DNA from: Atrina japonica
Taxonomy: Eukaryota > Mollusca > Bivalvia > Pterioida > Pinnidae
DNA length: 64,000 nucleotides
Assembly: GCA_030159075.1 (NCBI GenBank)
Contig: BROG01000150.1
Coordinates: forward strand, 1,138,001 to 1,202,000
Direction: 5' to 3'
The notes below the pieces were generated by a model that worked only from the letters and a program-made list of their open reading frames with translations, did not search any database and had not been told where the DNA came from. Made by a program: the position numbers and the translations under genes. Below are positions 52,601 to 54,662 of the stretch, piece after piece; the stretch's first letter is position 1, and every line of letters starts with the position of its first letter.

Positions 52601-52891
52601 GGAGCCATTTTCTCTAAAGGTTGTAACTGTTTATACACTGTATCACAATACCTAACGTTGCCAGTAAAAGAAAGGAAGTCAGATGAACATCTATTGATTT
52701 CATCCATCCATTACTTATTTATAGTTGCAGATAAACAAATTAAATGTGCTCAGTTTGATATAAGCTTTCAAGCATTTTGTCATGAACCACTAGTGATTTT
52801 CAATTTTTCTAAAAACCCAGTTTTTACATTAGGTCTATGTTTATTTTTTCTTTCACTTTCAGAACACTTCATGAAGAATGAAACAGTTTGA
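5047..52891 (+). CDS. DNAJC11: DnaJ homolog subfamily C member 11 (16 of an expected 17 coding exons)
   Basis: Exons: 5047-5176, 10477-10550, 13171-13272, 16038-16102, 18384-18561, 23854-23921, 25500-25564, 30166-30290, 32860-32942, 40474-40590, 40889-41044, 43837-43906, 44873-44982, 47736-47829, 50812-50941, 52863-52891. All borders are GT-AG and phases match. The total is 1596 nt (531 residues plus stop). Numbering residues from the first visible codon, 1-68 complete a J domain with the HPD motif at 18-20, which stimulates Hsp70 ATPase. Residues ~69-102 are a charged linker ending QQRTNP. About 103-390 form the family's middle region, rich in beta strands. About 390-447 are a coiled-coil-like stretch (KRKEERAQQLQENKKEAE). 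The rest is the conserved C-terminal domain (PGFYDPC). In animals the protein sits at mitochondrial membranes with the MICOS/MIB complex and supports cristae structure. The start codon and first ~20-25 residues are missing. The C-terminus (KHFMKNETV) differs from the vertebrate tail. Identification is from remembered family sequence. Confidence 0.95.
5220..5462. repeat. Degenerate minisatellite (CAGTGG...TTGAGTAG)
   Basis: About nine imperfect units of roughly 24-30 bp built from cacagtggctcagtggttga and gtagcaccacattgg. It lies just inside the intron after exon 2. Confidence 0.8.
5463..5928. other. Intronic sequence without recognisable features
   Basis: Unique-looking AT-rich intron. A 95-codon ORF (5609-5896) has no flanking splice signals or family resemblance that I can see. 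Confidence 0.4.
5930..6075. repeat. Snapback (hairpin) element A
   Basis: Two arms of about 55 bp face each other around a short loop. The left arm contains GTCAAACACCCGATTGTCGG and the right arm CGATCGGGTGTTTGACTTTC. Outer parts also pair (AATTGGAAATTTTAACTGTA with TACAGATAAAATTTCCAATT). It is non-coding and MITE-like, with no clear target duplication. Confidence 0.7.
6326..6545 (+). mobile_element. SINE-like or LINE-tail element with (CAAA)n end
   Basis: The sequence GGTTGGTTTCCTGTCCTTCG, then GAGCCCTCACTGCTCAATGG and GCCGAGCATAGGCC, ends in an (AAAC)n tail at about 6522-6543. I recognise this as a widespread molluscan short retroposon body, though I cannot name the family with certainty. 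No tRNA-like head is evident, so it may be 5'-truncated. Confidence 0.6.
6594..6610. repeat. Short (TA)n tract
   Basis: About eight TA units preceded by (CA)n. It borders the MITE at 6611. Confidence 0.85.
6611..6824. mobile_element. TA-flanked MITE (CAGAAGAACTT end)
   Basis: The left end is CAGAAGAACTTCTATGAGTT. The right end, reverse complemented, reads CAGGTAAACTTAGATTTCG, and TA is on both sides. ATGAGTC motifs recur inside. It is 214 bp and non-coding, of the same size class and target preference as the other CAGNNRAAC elements. Confidence 0.5.
7205..7320. repeat. Two-copy duplication before the transposase relic
   Basis: About 65 bp (agtgaaggaccc...gggggatagcc) occurs twice, near 7212-7250 and 7277-7313, immediately upstream of the transposase reading frame. 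Confidence 0.7.
7349..8757 (+). pseudogene. Tigger/pogo-type (CENP-B/Jerky-like) transposase relic
   Basis: The intact first piece (7349-7684) begins MNLQTYKVKYQAILEAESS, a CENP-B/psq helix-turn-helix with IAAKYGVPANTISTWLKNK. A second piece (from about 7690) reads WLYRFKERRDLAFKKVCGKS, then YNADE, the usual site of the first catalytic Asp. A third piece (8151-8582) has DNCPAHP (second Asp) and LPPNTTSHTQPMDQGI (third catalytic region), followed by an acidic tail. Stops and frameshifts separate the pieces, so no active enzyme is encoded. A 27-bp in-frame tandem duplication (8331-8384) repeats GNTITILDA. These enzymes cut and paste at TA targets using short inverted repeats. I found no matching terminal repeats, and the 3' side ends near a (TA)n tract. 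It lies in the DNAJC11 intron between 5176 and 10477, in sense orientation. Confidence 0.88.
8828..8920. repeat. (TA)n microsatellite with (TATG)n tail
   Basis: A long pure TA tract followed by TATGTATGTATG. It lies about 70 bp after the transposase relic. Confidence 0.95.
8921..9568. other. Intronic sequence with recurring 'taacactagca' phrases
   Basis: The phrase gtaacactagc or a variant recurs near 9110, 9147, 9320 and 9340. No coding or element boundaries were recognised. Confidence 0.35.
9570..9676. repeat. Snapback (hairpin) element B
   Basis: The left arm runs ACAATTATTGCCCTTGTAAA then GGGTTGACATGAATATGCCC. The right arm is its near-perfect reverse complement (TGGGCAAATATTCATATCAA, then CCCAAAACAAGGGCAATAAT). 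Arms are about 42 bp with a loop of about 22 bp. Confidence 0.75.
9677..10476. other. Intronic sequence, no features recognised
   Basis: AT-rich intron leading to the TTTATTTCAG acceptor at 10476. The phrase 'gggtgacata' recurs around 10050-10095. Confidence 0.4.
10477..10550 (+). CDS. DNAJC11: DNAJC11 exon 3 (end of J domain)
   Basis: Acceptor TTTATTTCAG, donor CTTGAA|GTAAGA (phase 0). It encodes VLKDPNKREIYDRFGKKGLE and five more residues. The pattern DP..R.IYD..GK.GLE is characteristic of the DNAJC11 J-domain end. Confidence 0.95.
10955..12205. repeat. ~36-40-bp minisatellite, about 33 copies
   Basis: Units follow the plan GATGACAAGCATTACTCTAA plus ATCTATACCCACTCTGTTAT. The variants include AGTACACTACATTTAT and loss or gain of TC in CACTCTG/CACTG. 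Adjacent units form higher-order pairs near 11820-12200. It lies in the intron between 10550 and 13171. Confidence 0.93.
12206..12840 (+). repeat. Dispersed molluscan-type repeat copy ('CTCTTG' end)
   Basis: It contains GGATCCGGGGTGGGGCAAAA, 'aaaaatcttcttctccagaa', 'cattcataataatgcattcatttcat' and an end 'gaggccctcttgagactcttg'. The same ordered phrases occur at 20930-21345 and at 38915-40425, so this is an old copy of one dispersed family. Confidence 0.65.
13171..13272 (+). CDS. DNAJC11: DNAJC11 exon 4 (charged linker)
   Basis: Acceptor TTCTCACATTCACAG, donor CCTCGG|GTGAGT; both ends phase 0. It encodes a 34-residue helix-prone segment starting LMTRVKSPAEIIAELNRYQK and ending QQRTNPR, matching the family linker (TPAEI...LQQRTNPK in vertebrates). 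Confidence 0.95.
13273..13760. other. Intronic sequence, no features recognised
   Basis: AT-rich and unique-looking, ahead of the 27-bp array. Confidence 0.4.
13764..14494. repeat. 27-bp minisatellite, 27 copies
   Basis: The unit is ACTACAGGCAAGTTCATGAC plus ATAACTA. The copies are very uniform in the middle and more diverged at the left edge. Because 27 is divisible by three, both strands carry a spurious ~250-codon repeat ORF (NYRQVHDIT on +, MNLPVVSYV on -). It is intronic, between DNAJC11 exons 4 and 5. Confidence 0.97.
14495..15306. other. Intronic sequence, no features recognised
   Basis: AT-rich, with a poly(A) run at about 14900-14915. No element boundaries or exon seen. Confidence 0.4.
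15307..15952. mobile_element. TA-flanked MITE with an internally expanded ~65-bp tandem array
   Basis: The ends CAGTGGAACCT and AGGTTCCACTG form an inverted repeat with TA on both sides (15305-15306, 15953-15954). From 15307 to about 15835, eight to nine units of ~62-67 bp repeat, each beginning TTACAGTGGAACCTCAAAGT, so the unit includes the terminal repeat itself. Units alternate between a 'TTAAAACCACC' and a 'TTCAGACCATC' type. Confidence 0.8.
16038..16102 (+). CDS. DNAJC11: DNAJC11 exon 5
   Basis: Acceptor ATACACTTTCAG, donor TATGG|GTATTT (phase 2). It encodes GNITVGIQATDLFESYEEND plus Y and a split Gly, matching the vertebrate segment that starts GTISVGVDATDLFD. Confidence 0.95.
16230..16690. 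repeat. Degenerate ~18-19-bp repeat (GTCATAATAGTAAAATGAT)
   Basis: About 24 loosely conserved units of 'gatgtcataatagtaaaat', with substitutions throughout. It is an old array compared with the 27-bp array nearby. Confidence 0.85.
16800..18345 (+). mobile_element. Probable DNA-transposon remnant with a terminal ~34-bp array
   Basis: The left end GGGTTCGCACAGGCCTTGAA then AAGTGCTTAAAT resembles a terminal sequence widespread in animal DNA transposons. At the right side (18058-18345) the phrase GAAAAGTCCTGGAAAAGTGC TTGAAAAATACTAT is repeated eight to nine times. The ~1.2 kb between has no coding region I can recognise. The right end is not an inverted copy of the left, so the exact boundaries are uncertain. 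Confidence 0.5.
18384..18561 (+). CDS. DNAJC11: DNAJC11 exon 6
   Basis: Acceptor CTCTCTTTGTAG, donor ATGGAG|GTATAT (phase 2 in, 0 out). It codes for SYGSNVEISNMSINQSVECP, then LTPKDTAVISGALSTQNGRG and a WRRLTSDKGWME end. It matches the vertebrate stretch with DTAILSGSLSTQNGNG, one of the strongest family signatures in the window. Confidence 0.96.
18562..19019. other. Intronic sequence, little recognised
   Basis: A 'gggctgcatttcacaaaaggt' phrase near 18632 resembles MITE termini found in bivalves, but no partner end was found. Confidence 0.3.
19090..20815. repeat. Inverted pair of ~55-bp-repeat blocks
   Basis: Block 1 (about 19090-19290) has degenerate ~55-bp units such as 'ccagcatagaatttctctctagg' and 'aacattccccctaagaaaagg'. 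Block 2 (about 20645-20815) carries the same motifs in reverse complement ('ctgggcctgtgtttctcctc', 'cgtttttcttagggaaaaat'). The intervening ~1.35 kb includes a (TA)n tract (19578-19611), poly(C) (19635-19645) and a short (TA)n (20392-20409). This may be a large foldback element. Confidence 0.45.
19576..19612. repeat. (TA)n microsatellite
   Basis: A pure TA tract preceded by TACATATATGCATATACA. Confidence 0.92.
20846..22960. repeat. Dispersed repeat copy plus an internal noisy duplication
   Basis: It starts 'ttgttagatcatctgagccaaaggctcatggtgacc' and ends 'caagtgaccattcaggcccatcgagcctct', phrases typical of a dispersed molluscan repeat. The stretch 21257-21362 recurs almost exactly at 22405-22504. 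21769-22042 then recurs at 22505-22880, but with many extra short inserts in the second copy. Between the two copies, 22145-22400 is unusually rich in CG dinucleotides, with short repeats of 'cgcgatttgcgatgattt'. Confidence 0.6.
22961..23853. other. Intronic sequence, no features recognised
   Basis: AT-rich intron ending in the acceptor TTTTTGTTCGTTTCAG at 23853. Confidence 0.4.
23854..23921 (+). CDS. DNAJC11: DNAJC11 exon 7
   Basis: Acceptor GTTCGTTTCAG, donor AGATG|GTTTGT (phase 2 out). It encodes GEITVGSNVSFGLRWFYQIN plus RR and a split Cys. It aligns with the vertebrate segment ELEFGAGDL...FRNLTPRC. The donor is weaker than the others but keeps the frame. Confidence 0.88.
24020..24985. 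repeat. ~52-bp minisatellite, about 18 copies, MITE-related
   Basis: The unit is AGACCACCTCACTAAACAGC plus CCACAACGAGACAGAGTGGC and CTTAATAGCG. The left flank ('tttaagaccacaaatattcatctctta') also occurs inside the MITE at 41063-41485, so this array probably grew from a related MITE. No terminal repeat pair remains. Confidence 0.92.
25500..25564 (+). CDS. DNAJC11: DNAJC11 exon 8 (cysteine-rich strand)
   Basis: Acceptor TTTATCATTGCAG, donor CTAGTT|GTAAGT (phase 1 out). With the split codon it reads CFCTCTCGLVSTQHGLKPGF and then TS. It aligns with the vertebrate RCFVTTNCALQF...GIRPGLTT. Four cysteines occur in seven residues, far more than in the vertebrate sequence I recall. Confidence 0.9.
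25744..25794 (+). mobile_element. 5' fragment of the GGGGCATTAGCTGTG MITE family
   Basis: TTTAAAGGGGCATTAGCTGT then GTTTTTTCC matches the left end of the copies at 33572, 53588 and 57351. It breaks off into another repeat at 'agctcacctc' (25795). Confidence 0.7.
25795..28148. other. Intronic; starts with a dispersed 'AGCTCACCT' repeat, rest unassigned
   Basis: The opening TAGCTCACCTCATGAAGTGA resembles the start of a common molluscan dispersed repeat. A 'catggcggccatctttga' phrase occurs near 27450. Several 60-140 codon ORFs here overlap on both strands and have no recognisable domains or splice context. Confidence 0.4.
28151..29057. mobile_element. 907-bp non-autonomous DNA transposon with CCGTAATCGGCC ends
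   Basis: The left end CCGTAATCGGCCATGTATAA continues with ACCACATTT. The right end, reverse complemented, reads CCGTAATCGGCCGTGCATAA then TCCGCACTTT. The inverted repeat is about 30 bp with few mismatches. TA flanks both sides (28149-28150, 29058-29059), as in Tc1/mariner-type insertion. The interior has no intact transposase. Confidence 0.78.
29060..30165. other. Intronic sequence, no features recognised
   Basis: AT-rich, with a poly(T) run near 29890. It ends in the acceptor GTTTGTATTTGCCAG at 30165. Confidence 0.4.
30166..30290 (+). CDS. DNAJC11: DNAJC11 exon 9
   Basis: Acceptor TATTTGCCAG, donor CTATTCAG|GTACAGT (phase 0 out). It encodes IACQLDRNLQGRLMWTVGYP and on to TLTIQ, matching the vertebrate NLDKNTVGYLQWRWG...VALQ. 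The donor junction is itself repeated about 25 times in the following array, so alternative exon ends are possible. 30290 gives the best family alignment because the next exon starts IGLPASF. Confidence 0.92.
30276..31160 (+). repeat. 34-bp minisatellite built from the exon 9 splice donor, ~25-26 copies
   Basis: The unit is TTCATTGCCTTACTATTCAG followed by GTACAGTATCTGCA. The last ~11 exon bases (TTACTATTCAG) and the first intron bases (GTACAGTGTCTGCA) of the real junction at 30290/30291 are one unit. Every unit therefore carries CAG|GTACAGT or CAG|GTGCAGT. All three forward frames stay open across the array. Confidence 0.95.
31209..31395 (+). mobile_element. tRNA-derived SINE, copy 2
   Basis: The head (TGGTCGAGTGTTTAGAGCAT) and the body 'gagaaagtttgctagttaacttgcagaaggccagtgg' match the other SINE copies. 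Box B is eroded. It begins about 50 bp after the 34-bp array ends. Confidence 0.75.
31430..31705. repeat. Degenerate ~24-bp repeat (TACCAAGGTGACTTATTGAG)
   Basis: About ten imperfect units of 'gagataccaaggtgacttatt' with frequent substitutions. Confidence 0.8.
32109..32305 (+). mobile_element. tRNA-derived SINE, copy 3
   Basis: The head GGCCTCCGTGGCTGAGTGAT then TAGAGCATCA is a box A-like region, and CATTCGAATCC is a good box B. The shared body 'gtgagaaagtttgccagtttacttgcagaag' follows, ending in 'ccattaaaaaactgac'. It is the best preserved plus-strand copy. Confidence 0.85.
32445..32680. mobile_element. 236-bp MITE (AGTATAGGTCTACC ends)
   Basis: The left end AGTATAGGTCTACCAAGGTA (then AATTTGCACATG) is matched by the reverse complement of the right end, AGTATAGGTGTACCAAGGTA (then AAGTGGCACATT). 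The inverted repeat is over 30 bp. It is non-coding and I saw no clear target duplication. Confidence 0.7.
32860..32942 (+). CDS. DNAJC11: DNAJC11 exon 10
   Basis: Acceptor TTCTTTCTTTTTAG, donor GCAAA|GTAAAT (phase 2 out). It encodes IGLPASFSQVVYVKTFQEDD and AKIRVGAK, matching the vertebrate [20 protein letters not shown]. Confidence 0.94.
33050..33560. repeat. Three diverged ~150-bp tandem units
   Basis: 'gaacaaaaattacggggttt', 'ttgcctttattgaaaaatactg' and 'gataggatgatgatatttggcatacatag' recur in order near 33090, 33230 and 33385. This is part of an old dispersed repeat. Confidence 0.65.
33572..33942. mobile_element. GGGGCATTAGCTGTG MITE family, complete copy
   Basis: TTTAAAGGGGCACTAACTGT on the left and ACACAGCTAATGCCCCTTTAAA (final 22 bases) on the right form an inverted repeat. 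If the target is TTAA, as for piggyBac-type elements, the element proper is 33577-33937. Internal phrases ('gagatatacacaggcataaa', 'cacattggacctgatca') are shared with the copies at 53588 and 57351. Confidence 0.78.
33985..36835. repeat. 31-bp minisatellite, about 90 copies
   Basis: The unit is ACATTGGAAACTGATACATT plus AATTTACACAG, with A/T and G/A variants (GATTC, ACAAAC). Many units contain an extra 'actggaaactgat' step (43-45 bp). Between about 35220 and 36360 units are scrambled by small insertions and deletions, unlike the clean flanks. It is the largest array in the window and lies in the DNAJC11 intron between exons 10 and 11. Confidence 0.96.
36836..37456. other. Intronic sequence, one possible repeat start
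   Basis: 'cagacttgccaaccctcccattt' at 36971 resembles a common repeat (a similar phrase lies at 51633), but boundaries are not visible. Confidence 0.35.
37466..38050. mobile_element. 585-bp MITE with a perfect 9-bp target duplication
   Basis: GGTATTCAG occurs at 37457-37465 and again at 38051-38059. Between them, the left end (CATAGAATAACCGAAATGAC ACTTA) and the reverse complement of the right end (CATAGAATGACCAAAATGAC ACTTA) form an inverted repeat of about 25-29 bp. Motifs of the type 'accaaaatgac' and 'gtcatttcagt' recur subterminally. A 9-bp duplication suits Mutator-like transposition. It is non-coding. Confidence 0.82.
38051..38790. other. Intronic sequence with a short (TA)n
   Basis: A TATATATATATA tract lies at about 38196-38208. 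Nothing else recognised. Confidence 0.4.
38797..38903. repeat. Snapback (hairpin) element C
   Basis: The left arm 38797-38833 (ATTTCTATCCGTGTCATCAG then ACTGCACTTGATCGTTG) pairs with the right arm 38867-38903 (CAACGATCGCATGCAGTCTG then ATGATATGGATAGAAAC) around a ~33-bp loop. Confidence 0.75.
38915..40425 (+). repeat. Long dispersed repeat copy with internal triplication (AGCTCACCTGA...GGCCTCTTGTTT)
   Basis: It starts TTTAGCTCACCTGAACCTGT and ends 'caggtgaccaatgtggcccataggcctcttgttt'. The block 'ggtttggtagataaa(t/a)gctttcctgaaag...gaactgctgaaa...gtactcaaggtc...gatccaggg' occurs about three times with a period of ~480 bp. It is non-coding and related to 12206-12840 and 20846-22960. Confidence 0.7.
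40474..40590 (+). CDS. DNAJC11: DNAJC11 exon 11
   Basis: Acceptor CTGGGTATTGCAG, donor ATATTAG|GTAAGT (phase 2 in and out). It encodes VGTFGAVVEYGCEKKISQFS and VRAAMMVGVPIGVILHI, matching the vertebrate KAGFFGTVVEYGAERKIS...VGVPQGV. Confidence 0.96.
40889..41044 (+). CDS. DNAJC11: DNAJC11 exon 12
   Basis: Acceptor TTTTCAATTTTTCAG, donor GGAGA|GTAAGT (phase 2). It encodes VTRGQQIFNFPIHLSEGIVP, SAVVYGTVLPNIVYFAMKKL and IIDPYIKKEDGE. It matches the vertebrate TYFFPIHLTDQLLPS...VVYFAMHRLIIKPYL. The hydrophobic end with LIIDPY is a family hallmark. Confidence 0.97.
41063..41485. mobile_element. TA-flanked MITE with internal duplications
   Basis: Left end CAGTGGAACCTCCCTTAAAG, right end ...ATCACTG, with TA on both sides (41061-41062, 41486-41487). 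Inside, 'cacctcacttagaagaccaa' and 'accatctcactaatcagaccacttttag' are each repeated two to three times. It shares interior sequence with the array at 24020-24985. It begins only 18 bp after the exon 12 donor. Confidence 0.72.
41582..41663. mobile_element. 82-bp TTAA-flanked mini-element
   Basis: CCCTTTCATCGCTA on the left and TAGGGGTGAAAGGG on the right are inverted, each bordered by TTAA (41578-41581, 41664-41667). This is compatible with a piggyBac-type minimal element. Related half-copies occur near 47317-47400 and 58060-58095. Confidence 0.6.
41850..42026. mobile_element. TA-flanked MITE (CAGTAGAACC...GGTTTCCACTG)
   Basis: The left end CAGTAGAACCTGTTTTGAGA (then GACCAC) matches the reverse complement of the right end CAGTGGAAACCCTCTTGAGA (then GACCAC). 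TA is on both sides. The motif 'gagagaccac' recurs internally. 177 bp, non-coding. Confidence 0.78.
42101..42307. mobile_element. 207-bp inverted-repeat element (TTTTTTAGCTTACCTGGCAC ends)
   Basis: The ends TTTTTTAGCTTACCTGGCAC / (reverse complement of right) TTTTTTAGCTCACCTGGCAC continue into TAATCTAATTAAAA / CACTCTAATTAAAA. An ~80-bp sequence flanking it on the left (42028-42110) is repeated on the right (42317-42400). A related diverged copy is seen at 53345-53590. Confidence 0.7.
42400..43215 (+). repeat. Dispersed repeat with ~150-bp units, about four copies
   Basis: 'tggattttgaccaaagga' recurs near 42418, 42566, 42712 and 42868. Each unit continues 'tctatttctcagaaagg...gaaatttgacatgaaggtt(t/c)ccct...tctag(t/c)tgtgcata'. 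It ends 'gggatctcttgtt'. The same phrases occur at 51080-51260. Confidence 0.8.
43216..43804. repeat. 20-bp minisatellite, about 29 copies
   Basis: The unit TGGTATACAATGTTTATTAC varies mainly at three positions (AC/TTTC/AT; CAATG/CAGTG). It ends 33 bp upstream of exon 13, so it lies in the branch-point/acceptor neighbourhood. All frames are open, giving spurious YWYTVFI-type ORFs. Confidence 0.95.
43837..43906 (+). CDS. DNAJC11: DNAJC11 exon 13 (coiled-coil-like)
   Basis: Acceptor TTTTTTACATATTTTTCAG, donor GCTGCA|GTAAGT (phase 0 out). It encodes KHQKRKEERAQQLQENKKEA plus EAA, charged and helical, aligning with the vertebrate EKELEKQRESAA...KKQEAESA. Confidence 0.95.
43907..44872. other. Intronic, old dispersed-repeat fragments
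   Basis: Two similar ~110-bp stretches ('ggaatgtttatttggtgaatgtctatcaggtt' near 44357 and 'ggaatgcgtatttggtgaatgtctatcatga' near 44505) form a degenerate duplication. Nothing else recognised. Confidence 0.45.
44873..44982 (+). CDS. DNAJC11: DNAJC11 exon 14
   Basis: Acceptor ACTTTTACAATTACAG, donor GATGATGG|GTAGGT (phase 2 out). It encodes IELMQETVERSVETEEKKSG and LIIVKALYGKLVTQDD, matching the vertebrate RLMQESVRR...GLIIVNAWYGKFV. The last ~49 exon bases and the donor are the founder of the following array, so identical-looking decoy donors lie immediately downstream. Confidence 0.95.
44934..46048 (+). repeat. 58/61-bp minisatellite made of the exon 14 end and its splice donor, ~19 copies
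   Basis: Each unit contains TAATTATAGTAAAAGCTTTA, TATGGAAAACTAGTCACACA and AGATGATGGGTAGGT. The first unit is the exon itself (44934-44982) plus donor. Later units differ by a few substitutions (TAAGAGC, CATACGG, GATGCTGG) and come in 58-bp (GTGTTTAATT) and 61-bp (GTCTTGTCTAATT) forms. Every copy keeps G|GTAGGT, and AATTATAG before each copy resembles an acceptor. Confidence 0.96.
46060..47735. other. Intronic; degenerate dispersed-repeat sequence
   Basis: Phrases such as 'ttctcaagaacaaatgggccaa' (47028), 'ggacccatgggccacttattt' (46885) and 'tcagaagtg' repeats (46200, 46470, 46600) indicate old copies of the GGGCC(T/A)C(T)TTG family. The acceptor TATTTCTCTGTAG ends the intron at 47735. Confidence 0.5.
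47736..47829 (+). CDS. DNAJC11: DNAJC11 exon 15
   Basis: Acceptor TTTCTCTGTAG, donor TCAAAG|GTAAGC (phase 0 out). It encodes ELDDTECIDVRIPLQVLVKD plus STLILNDTKSK, matching the vertebrate VIDVTVPLQCLVKDSKLIL. Confidence 0.97.
48105..48400 (+). repeat. Probable dispersed repeat ('atgcccgtcgatgaaaggta')
   Basis: The start TATATGCCCGTCGATGAAAG and 'tgctcaataacttgagtaattttcaagg' are phrases I associate with a repeated element common in molluscs. Boundaries are unclear and it is non-coding. Confidence 0.45.
48401..49215. other. Intronic sequence, no features recognised
   Basis: AT-rich and unique-looking. Confidence 0.35.
49222..49399. mobile_element. TA-flanked MITE (CAGTGAAACTTG...CAGGTTTCACTG)
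   Basis: The ends CAGTGAAACTTG and CAGGTTTCACTG are inverted, with TA at 49220-49221 and 49400-49401. Internal 'gtctttatagagaggtggtctttatatag' is shared with the copy at 52314-52481. 178 bp. Confidence 0.82.
49402..50811. other. Intronic sequence, no features recognised
   Basis: It contains a poly(T) run (49788-49801) and poly(G) (50575-50583). A pair of similar phrases ('ttctatgtagaagttttccggg', 'ttctatatagaaatcttttcggt') lies near 50550-50610. The acceptor CAATTTTCAG is at 50811. Confidence 0.35.
50812..50941 (+). CDS. DNAJC11: DNAJC11 exon 16
   Basis: Acceptor GGTTCAATTTTCAG, donor CTACAAA|GTAAGT (phase 1 out). It encodes SDIPGFYDPCPDKEKRLYVR, YSFRKRPHQVTLGDTEPIRL and PLQ. It matches the vertebrate GLPGFYDPCVGEEK...LHQVMVLDSEALRIP. 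PGFYDPC is a hallmark of the C-terminal domain. Confidence 0.97.
51000..52275 (+). repeat. Dispersed repeat copies (ending GGGCCTCTTGTTTC)
   Basis: 51080-51260 shares 'tatttctcagaaagtactgaagggatct' with 42400-43215. 51980-52275 ends 'aagtgactcgtaaggcttgatgggcctcttgtttc'. These are fragments of the same molluscan dispersed family, with unassigned sequence between. Confidence 0.55.
52314..52481. mobile_element. TA-flanked MITE, second copy of the 49222 type
   Basis: CAGTGAAACTTGTATATAAA on the left; the right end (GTAGGTATTTCTG) is more eroded. TA on both sides. The shared interior 'aggttgatttgtacacaa' and 'ggacagcaaaaaag' links it to 49222-49399. Confidence 0.72.
52863..52891 (+). CDS. DNAJC11: DNAJC11 terminal coding exon with stop
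   Basis: Acceptor TTCTTTCACTTTCAG at 52862. The exon completes the codon from 50941 and reads KHFMKNETV, then TGA (52889-52891). The tail is not conserved with vertebrates (QSHRIDTDG there), so this short exon rests on the strong acceptor, the matching phase and the total length. An alternative last exon further right cannot be excluded. The 3' UTR end is not evident, and no convincing AATAAA lies in the next few hundred bases. Confidence 0.7.
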
Positions 52892-53340
52892 CATACTGTG
52901 AGCTTCTAAGAATGTCAATGCTGTCTTCACAATGCTATCAAGTCTGTAAATGTTCTCTACATCTCTTAACAACAGATTCCTCAATTTTTGTAAAGTTCGG
53001 TCACTAAAGTATATACCAAATTCTCAAGAGTTAGCATCATTTTGCACATGGAGAGAAGCAGGATTTTCAGCTCACCTGAGTCAGGTGATCTTCATTTGTA
53101 CTGGAATCTGTACCTTGCTGTCCATCATTGTATGTGTTATTTCTTCTGAAAAACCACTGTGCCAAGTCTCTTAAGATTTAGTGTGTAAACAGAGTACAAC
53201 GAAAAGATTGATGATTAGGGATTCTGCAGATAACGCTGGGGCAGATGACCCAATGAGACACATTCAGCCTCCCATTTTTATTTAGTAATCTGAAATTATA
53301 TCTATTTATTTGAAACACAACAATCAACTAGTGCTTCTCA
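52892..53340. other. Likely 3' UTR and downstream sequence
   Basis: Immediately follows the DNAJC11 stop. 'cagctcacctgagtcaggtgatcttc' at 53070 is another dispersed-repeat start. No clear polyadenylation signal. Confidence 0.4.
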
Positions 53341-53344
53341 GATT

Positions 53345-53590
53345 TTACCTGAAAAAATTCCTCTGGACCAATCTGATTAAAAACTGATCTTTCAACTCTC
53401 ATGTTTTCTAATATGTCACATATGCGATCTAACAAAACTTTTTTATTCCATTTGATAAACTTTCACCAGCATGTTCATTGGTCGCACTGGGCACATATCT
53501 GAAATCCTTCACATGTGACCCCTAGCTGGTTTTTGTTGGATCTCCTATAAGACATATCAGAAAACAGGAATGATGAGATATTGGTTTTTA
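53345..53590. repeat. Diverged copy of the 42101-42307 element
   Basis: 'tcacatgtgacccctagctggttt' and 'gacatatcagaaaacagg' match the interior of 42101-42307, but the ends are too eroded to define. Confidence 0.5.
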
Positions 53591-54294
53591 AAGGGGCATT
53601 AGCTGTGTTTTTTCCAATTTTTGTTTTCCTTTTTTACTTCTTAGATTGATAGATAGTAAAATAAGAGATAAAGACAATAACAAAAAAGAGATATACACAG
53701 GCATAAAAATTCTTAAATTCCTATATATTTTGTGAAAATTACTTGAGAAATCCTGGGGTCCATTTTATCAAGAAGTCATAAGTCGTAAGTCCTAAGTTAT
53801 TGGATCTTAAGACAAAACTAAGGATCAATGCTATCCTAACTCAAATCTTAAGGTATCTTTGCATATTTTCAAATAAGATAGTTTATGAGTATTTTTACCT
53901 GTTACATTTACAAAGATAAATCATGACACATAACGTAACTTAGGTCTATGTACAGCCTCTGGGAGACCTGACCTGATGTGGTCAAAATTCACTGGTCTTA
54001 GTAAAATGGTCGTAAGTGGTATCCTAAGACCTTGTCTAAGACTTAGGACCTTTTGAAAAACAGGCCCCAGGTTTGGCACTTTTTCACTTGCAATTGATAA
54101 ACTCAGTCTTATCATTGTATATGAATACCACACTGGACCTGACCTTATTTTCACAAAATATAGAAGAATATAAGATTTTTTATGCCAGTAAATAGCTCAT
54201 ATTTATTATTGTATATCAAGTTCAAGTACCCGGTAGAAAAAGGTAGAAAAAATAGAAATATTGTTTTTGTTCACACAGTCAATGCCCCTTTTAT
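53588..54294. mobile_element. GGGGCATTAGCTGTG MITE, interrupted by a nested insertion
   Basis: Left end TTTAAAGGGGCATTAGCTGT, right end 'cacagtcaatgccccttt'. Compared with 33572-33942, the match stops at 'gagaaatcc' (53754) and resumes at 'aggtttggcac' (54070), so ~315 bp is inserted inside. Confidence 0.75.
53754..54070. mobile_element. Nested MITE (TGGGGTCCATTTTATCAAG...GCCCCA)
   Basis: The ends CTGGGGTCCATTTTATCAAG and (reverse complement of right) CTGGGGCCTGTTTTTCAAAA form an imperfect inverted repeat, and 'aagtcctaag' / 'cttaggacctt' continue the pairing. It sits within the MITE at 53588-54294 and is therefore younger than it. Confidence 0.7.
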
Positions 54295-54660
54295 TAGATT
54301 GCTTTGAGACAAAAGTTACATATTTGCCCAGTTTACACTACATAGCTTAGTTTTATATTGCTTTTGCTGGGTTTACTCTAGGTCACAGTCTCCACAATTC
54401 AATATACCTGTGTAAATTTGTGATTTATTGCACTTCATTCTCCTTTTCTATGCTTTCAGTATGTTTTGTTACAATATATACCATTTTGCTATGAAGTAAA
54501 CATAGTTCTGGTCAAGATCAGCCACAAATTTTCATCACATTCCCTCCAGTTTTCTTATCTGTCCTATAGTCACGACAATATGCTATCATGTTTTGTCAGA
54601 TGTAATGAACTTATTTGATTGTGAATAGTGTTATCTGCCATACCTACAATTTGTCACTTA
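54295..54660. other. Intergenic sequence, no features recognised
   Basis: AT-rich and unique-looking. Confidence 0.4.
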
Positions 54661-54662
54661 TG

